In this document: piece after piece, positions 5,770 through 7,724 of the stretch | How the letters are laid out: each line of letters begins with the position of its first letter | Numbering within the stretch: position 1 is the stretch's first letter | From: JBAYJY01 sp041664945 | GTDB taxonomy: Bacteria > UBP15 > UBA6099 | DNA length: 7,724 nucleotides | NCBI GenBank assembly: GCA_041664945.1 | Contig: JBAYJY010000209.1 | Coordinates: 1-7,724, forward strand | Direction of reading: 5' to 3' | The notes under the pieces: generated by a model | What the model saw: only the letters and a program-made list of their open reading frames with translations | What the model was told of the DNA's origin: nothing | Databases searched by the model: none | Made by a program: the position numbers and the translations under genes

Positions 5770-5788
5770 TTTCAATATGATATTGAAA
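5770..5788. promoter_or_regulatory. Perfect 19-bp operator-like palindrome
   Basis: TTTCAATAT-G-ATATTGAAA has two exact 9-bp arms about one central base. It sits about 60 bases upstream of the DUF2505-like start and after the TPR stop codon. No T run follows on either strand, so a protein-binding site is more likely than a terminator. The factor is unknown. Confidence 0.5.
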
Positions 5789-5844
5789 TTGCGCGCTTCA
5801 TTCAAGACCCTGAAAAGGCCGGCGCGCGTTTTAACCCGAAACAG

Positions 5845-5864
5845 GTCAAAAAGAACTTTTTGAC
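5845..5864. repeat. Perfect inverted repeat overlapping the TPR stop codon
   Basis: GTCAAAAAG and CTTTTTGAC form exact 9-bp arms around AA, covering the TGA stop and last codons of the TPR gene. As RNA it could form an A-U rich hairpin; it could also be coincidental, since AAAAAG-type coding for Lys and Phe contributes. Confidence 0.4.
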
Positions 5865-6904
5865 AACTCGCGTATGCGTTGTTCGGCTTTCAAACGGTCG
5901 GCCGGGTTTTGCGAAAGTTGGATGAACATGTTGAAATCTTCTATCGCCCGGGAATTGTTTTTCATTCGCGCGTAAGCGTTGCCGCGCGCAAAAAAAGCCC
6001 ATTGGAAATTCGGGTTCAGCCGTATCGCTGAACTGAAATCAGCGAGAGCGGAATCGTTTTTGCCGGTTATAGAGTAAGTCACGCCGCGATTCATATAAGC
6101 GACAGCGTCCGAGGGGTTGTAAGCTATCGATTGCGTGAAATCATCGATCGCGGCGCCGTAGATTTTCTTGCGCGAGTAAGCGATTCCCCGGCCCGCGTAG
6201 GCCGCCGCTTTCTTTGCGTCGATTTGTATCGCTTCGCAGAAATATATGATGGCATTGTAGGGATCGTTCTTCGCTAAAAATGTGTTGCCGAGCCCGACAA
6301 GCGCGTCGGTGTTTTTGGGGTTCAGTTCGATCACTTTCTTGAAGTCCATAGCCGCAGATTCGTAATTCCGAGTTTTAAGTTCTGATAACCCCCGGAAATA
6401 AAAAGCCTCCGGGCAATTCCTGTCGTTCTTCAAAGCGGCGCTAAAATCTTTCGATGCGCGCGAAAAGTCGCCCTTGTCGGCGAATGCTGCGCCGCGGTTT
6501 GCATATAGGATGGCGACATCCGGATTCAATTTGATTGCCTTGTTGAAATCGCGGATGGCGAGTTTGAAATTCCGCTCGCGGTAATGAAGCAGTCCGCGCT
6601 CGTTCAGCGGGTTCGGGTCCTCCGGGTCGAGCGAAACTGCCTTGTCGAGATCCCGCATAGCGCCGGAGAAGTCGCCTTGCTTCGAGCGCGCCATGCCGCG
6701 GTTTGCGAAAGCGGCGCTGAATCGCGGGTTGAGCCGGATCGACTTGTCGAACAGTTTGATTGCGTCAGCGGTTTTGTTCTTCTCCGCGAGATCGAGTCCG
6801 CGATTATTGTAAGAGACCGCGAGCAACCGCGTGACGGCAAACCCTGCTGCGAGAATAACGAGAACCGCCGCGCCGATAATGATTAGTTTTCTTTTTGCGC
6901 TCAA
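5846..6904 (-). CDS. Membrane-anchored protein of nine tandem TPRs
   Basis: The 352-residue protein begins with a basic start (SAKRK) and a single membrane segment at about 7-29, probably an uncleaved anchor with the rest in the periplasm. Residues 31-336 are nine 34-residue tetratricopeptide repeats with no gaps, each showing the A-x-x-x-R-G pattern at the first helix, a mid D-F-x-x-A-I helix and LNP-type ends. A 16-residue tail follows. TPR superhelices hold protein partners; no enzyme domain is present, so the protein is a scaffold of unknown partner. The start codon is TTG at 6904-6902, chosen because the membrane segment follows directly and no in-frame ATG or GTG lies just upstream. The Shine-Dalgarno is weak (GTGAG, six bases away). 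It is divergent from the HMG-CoA-synthase-like gene and upstream of the DUF2505-like gene. Confidence 0.88.
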   Translation of the reverse strand: MSAKRKLIIIGAAVLVILAAGFAVTRLLAVSYNNRGLDLAEKNKTADAIKLFDKSIRLNPRFSAAFANRGMARSKQGDFSGAMRDLDKAVSLDPEDPNPLNERGLLHYRERNFKLAIRDFNKAIKLNPDVAILYANRGAAFADKGDFSRASKDFSAALKNDRNCPEAFYFRGLSELKTRNYESAAMDFKKVIELNPKNTDALVGLGNTFLAKNDPYNAIIYFCEAIQIDAKKAAAYAGRGIAYSRKKIYGAAIDDFTQSIAYNPSDAVAYMNRGVTYSITGKNDSALADFSSAIRLNPNFQWAFFARGNAYARMKNNSRAIEDFNMFIQLSQNPADRLKAEQRIRELSKSSF

Positions 6905-6939
6905 TATTAGCTCACTAAGAACCGCATTTACAGTGAATG

Positions 6940-6968
6940 ATTTTAGCTTATTTGCGCGCGATGGAAAA
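6940..6968 (-). promoter_or_regulatory. Weak candidate promoter for the TPR gene
   Basis: On the minus strand TAAAAT (5 of 6) lies at 6945-6940 with TTTTCC (3 of 6) 17 bases upstream. The leader to the TTG start would be about 30 bases. The poor -35 makes this tentative. Confidence 0.25.
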
Positions 6969-7014
6969 GGTGAGGCAGCTTTTCGAATTTGAATTTACAA
7001 TCTTCATCCCCGTT

Positions 7015-7030
7015 AGTGAAAAAAATCACA
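7015..7030. promoter_or_regulatory. Second CRP/FNR-family operator, AGTGA-N6-TCACA
   Basis: AGTGA AAAAAA TCACA has the same ten conserved bases as the palindrome at 2370-2385. It directly abuts the -35 element at 7031, and its centre lies about 42-44 bases before the expected transcription start, the position of class II activation by CRP/FNR-family proteins. The spacer is all A, which may bend the DNA. It could also affect the divergent TPR gene. Confidence 0.6.
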
Positions 7031-7059
7031 TTGACGGCGCGCGGCAGCCGGTGTAGAAT
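7031..7059 (+). promoter_or_regulatory. Promoter for the HMG-CoA-synthase-like gene (TTGACG-17-TAGAAT)
   Basis: TTGACG at 7031-7036 and TAGAAT at 7054-7059 each match five of six consensus bases and are separated by the ideal 17. Transcription would begin near 7065, giving a leader of about 68 bases. It is the best sigma-70-type promoter in the window. Confidence 0.65.
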
Positions 7060-7120
7060 GCTCGGGTTGCTGAATTATTTGTTAACTTTGTCTGTACAAA
7101 ATAAAGAATTATATACATGA

Positions 7121-7126
7121 AAGGAG
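7121..7126 (+). promoter_or_regulatory. Shine-Dalgarno that selects the ATG at 7134
   Basis: AAGGAG lies seven bases before the ATG at 7134. An ATG at 7117 in another frame overlaps this site and opens only a short frame with no family resemblance. Confidence 0.8.
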
Positions 7127-7133
7127 AGATTCT

Positions 7134-7724
7134 ATGGTTGGAATCACCTCGTATGGAGCTTACGTTCCCCGCTACAGGCTCCAGCGGCAGGCGATCTTTG
7201 CGGCCATGGGCTGGTACGCGCCGTTCACATACGGCATCGCCAAGGGCGAACGGTCTGTGTGCAACTATGACGAAGACAGTCTGTCGATGGCGGCAAACGC
7301 CGGAATGAACTGCCTCGCCGGACTGGACAGCGGCAAGGTGGACGCGCTTTTTGTCGCGTCGACGACTCTGCCCTACATCGAACGCATGAACGCGTCGATT
7401 GTCTCCGGCGCGCTCGACCTCAAAGGCGATGTTTGCGCGTCAGACGTCACCGGAGGACTGAAGGCGGGCACGACGGCTATGCTGTCCGCTCTCGACTCAG
7501 TGGCCTCCGGCCGCGCGAAACAGGCGATGGCCTGCTCGGCCGACTGCCGGCTCGGAAAGCCAGGCAGCGCTCTCGAACACCTCTTCGGAGACGGCGCCGC
7601 GGCGATTCTGTTCGGCTCCGAAAATGTGATCGCCGAATTCCTCGGCTCTCACTCGGTATCGTACGATTTTGCCGATCAGCGGCGCATGAACGGCGACAAG
7701 TTCAATATGATGTGGGAAGAACGC
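7134..7724 (+). CDS. HMG-CoA synthase-family (thiolase-fold) protein, N-terminal 197 residues
   Basis: The frame is open from the ATG to the window edge. The start VGITSYGAYVPRYRL and the FGDGAAAILFG strand-turn (151-161) are typical of the archaeal-type HMG-CoA synthase/KAS III group. The N-terminal half of a thiolase fold is present, including the ASTTLPY segment (75-81) and the TGGLKAGT segment (106-113). In true HMG-CoA synthases the equivalent of the first segment has a catalytic Glu (SES-type) and the second has the nucleophilic Cys (ACKAGT-type); by eye alignment these are T77 and L109 here. The protein therefore may not form HMG-CoA. Bacterial relatives often sit with a thiolase and a DUF35 zinc/OB-fold protein, which could lie beyond the edge. 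Expression is probably under the CRP/FNR-type operator and strong promoter just upstream. The family is sure; the reaction is not. Confidence 0.85.
   Translation, partial: MVGITSYGAYVPRYRLQRQAIFAAMGWYAPFTYGIAKGERSVCNYDEDSLSMAANAGMNCLAGLDSGKVDALFVASTTLPYIERMNASIVSGALDLKGDVCASDVTGGLKAGTTAMLSALDSVASGRAKQAMACSADCRLGKPGSALEHLFGDGAAAILFGSENVIAEFLGSHSVSYDFADQRRMNGDKFNMMWEER

Overview
The window looks like the chromosome of a Gram-negative, probably anaerobic bacterium from a poorly sampled lineage. Several features point that way: signal peptides typical of export across an inner membrane, a ferredoxin-thioredoxin reductase-type iron-sulfur protein with a rubredoxin tail, an archaeal-type HMG-CoA-synthase-like protein, and a long exported protein built of phage-tail-fibre-like repeats. 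Desulfobacterota-, Elusimicrobiota- or Omnitrophota-like bacteria would fit, but the sequence alone does not fix the phylum. Genes are roughly half G+C, while the gap at 2212-2450 is very A+T rich. I see no rRNA, tRNA, transposase or CRISPR array.

Layout. (1) 1-2211, minus strand: a 737-residue N-terminal part of a secreted repeat protein with eight GDTMSG-type motifs; it runs off the left edge. (2) 2212-2708: a long A+T-rich gap holding a CRP/FNR-type palindrome, a good promoter for the repeat protein, a possible promoter for the next operon, and a leader with an inverted repeat. (3) 2709-3908, plus strand: a three-gene redox operon of glutaredoxin-like protein, FTR catalytic subunit fused to a rubredoxin-like zinc/iron knuckle, and a small helical protein, closed by a weak terminator-like hairpin. 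(4) 4257-5171, plus strand: a secreted calcineurin-type metallophosphoesterase with its own promoter. (5) 5194-6904, minus strand: a DUF2505/SRPBCC-like protein and, upstream of it, a membrane-anchored protein of nine tandem TPRs; two perfect 9-bp-arm palindromes lie at or between these genes. (6) 6905-7133: a divergent control region with a second copy of the same CRP/FNR-type operator abutting a near-consensus promoter. (7) 7134-7724, plus strand: the start of an HMG-CoA-synthase-family protein that appears to lack the catalytic Cys and Glu; it runs off the right edge.

How the parts may work together. The glutaredoxin and FTR proteins make sense as one electron route: ferredoxin (encoded elsewhere) gives electrons to the 4Fe-4S disulfide reductase, which reduces the CxxC disulfide of the glutaredoxin. 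The same ten conserved operator bases (AGTGA-N6-TCACA) lie before both this operon and the HMG-CoA-synthase-like gene. That suggests one CRP/FNR-family regulator, perhaps a redox or nitrosative sensor, links the two loci. The regulator and its signal are not visible here, so this link is an inference.
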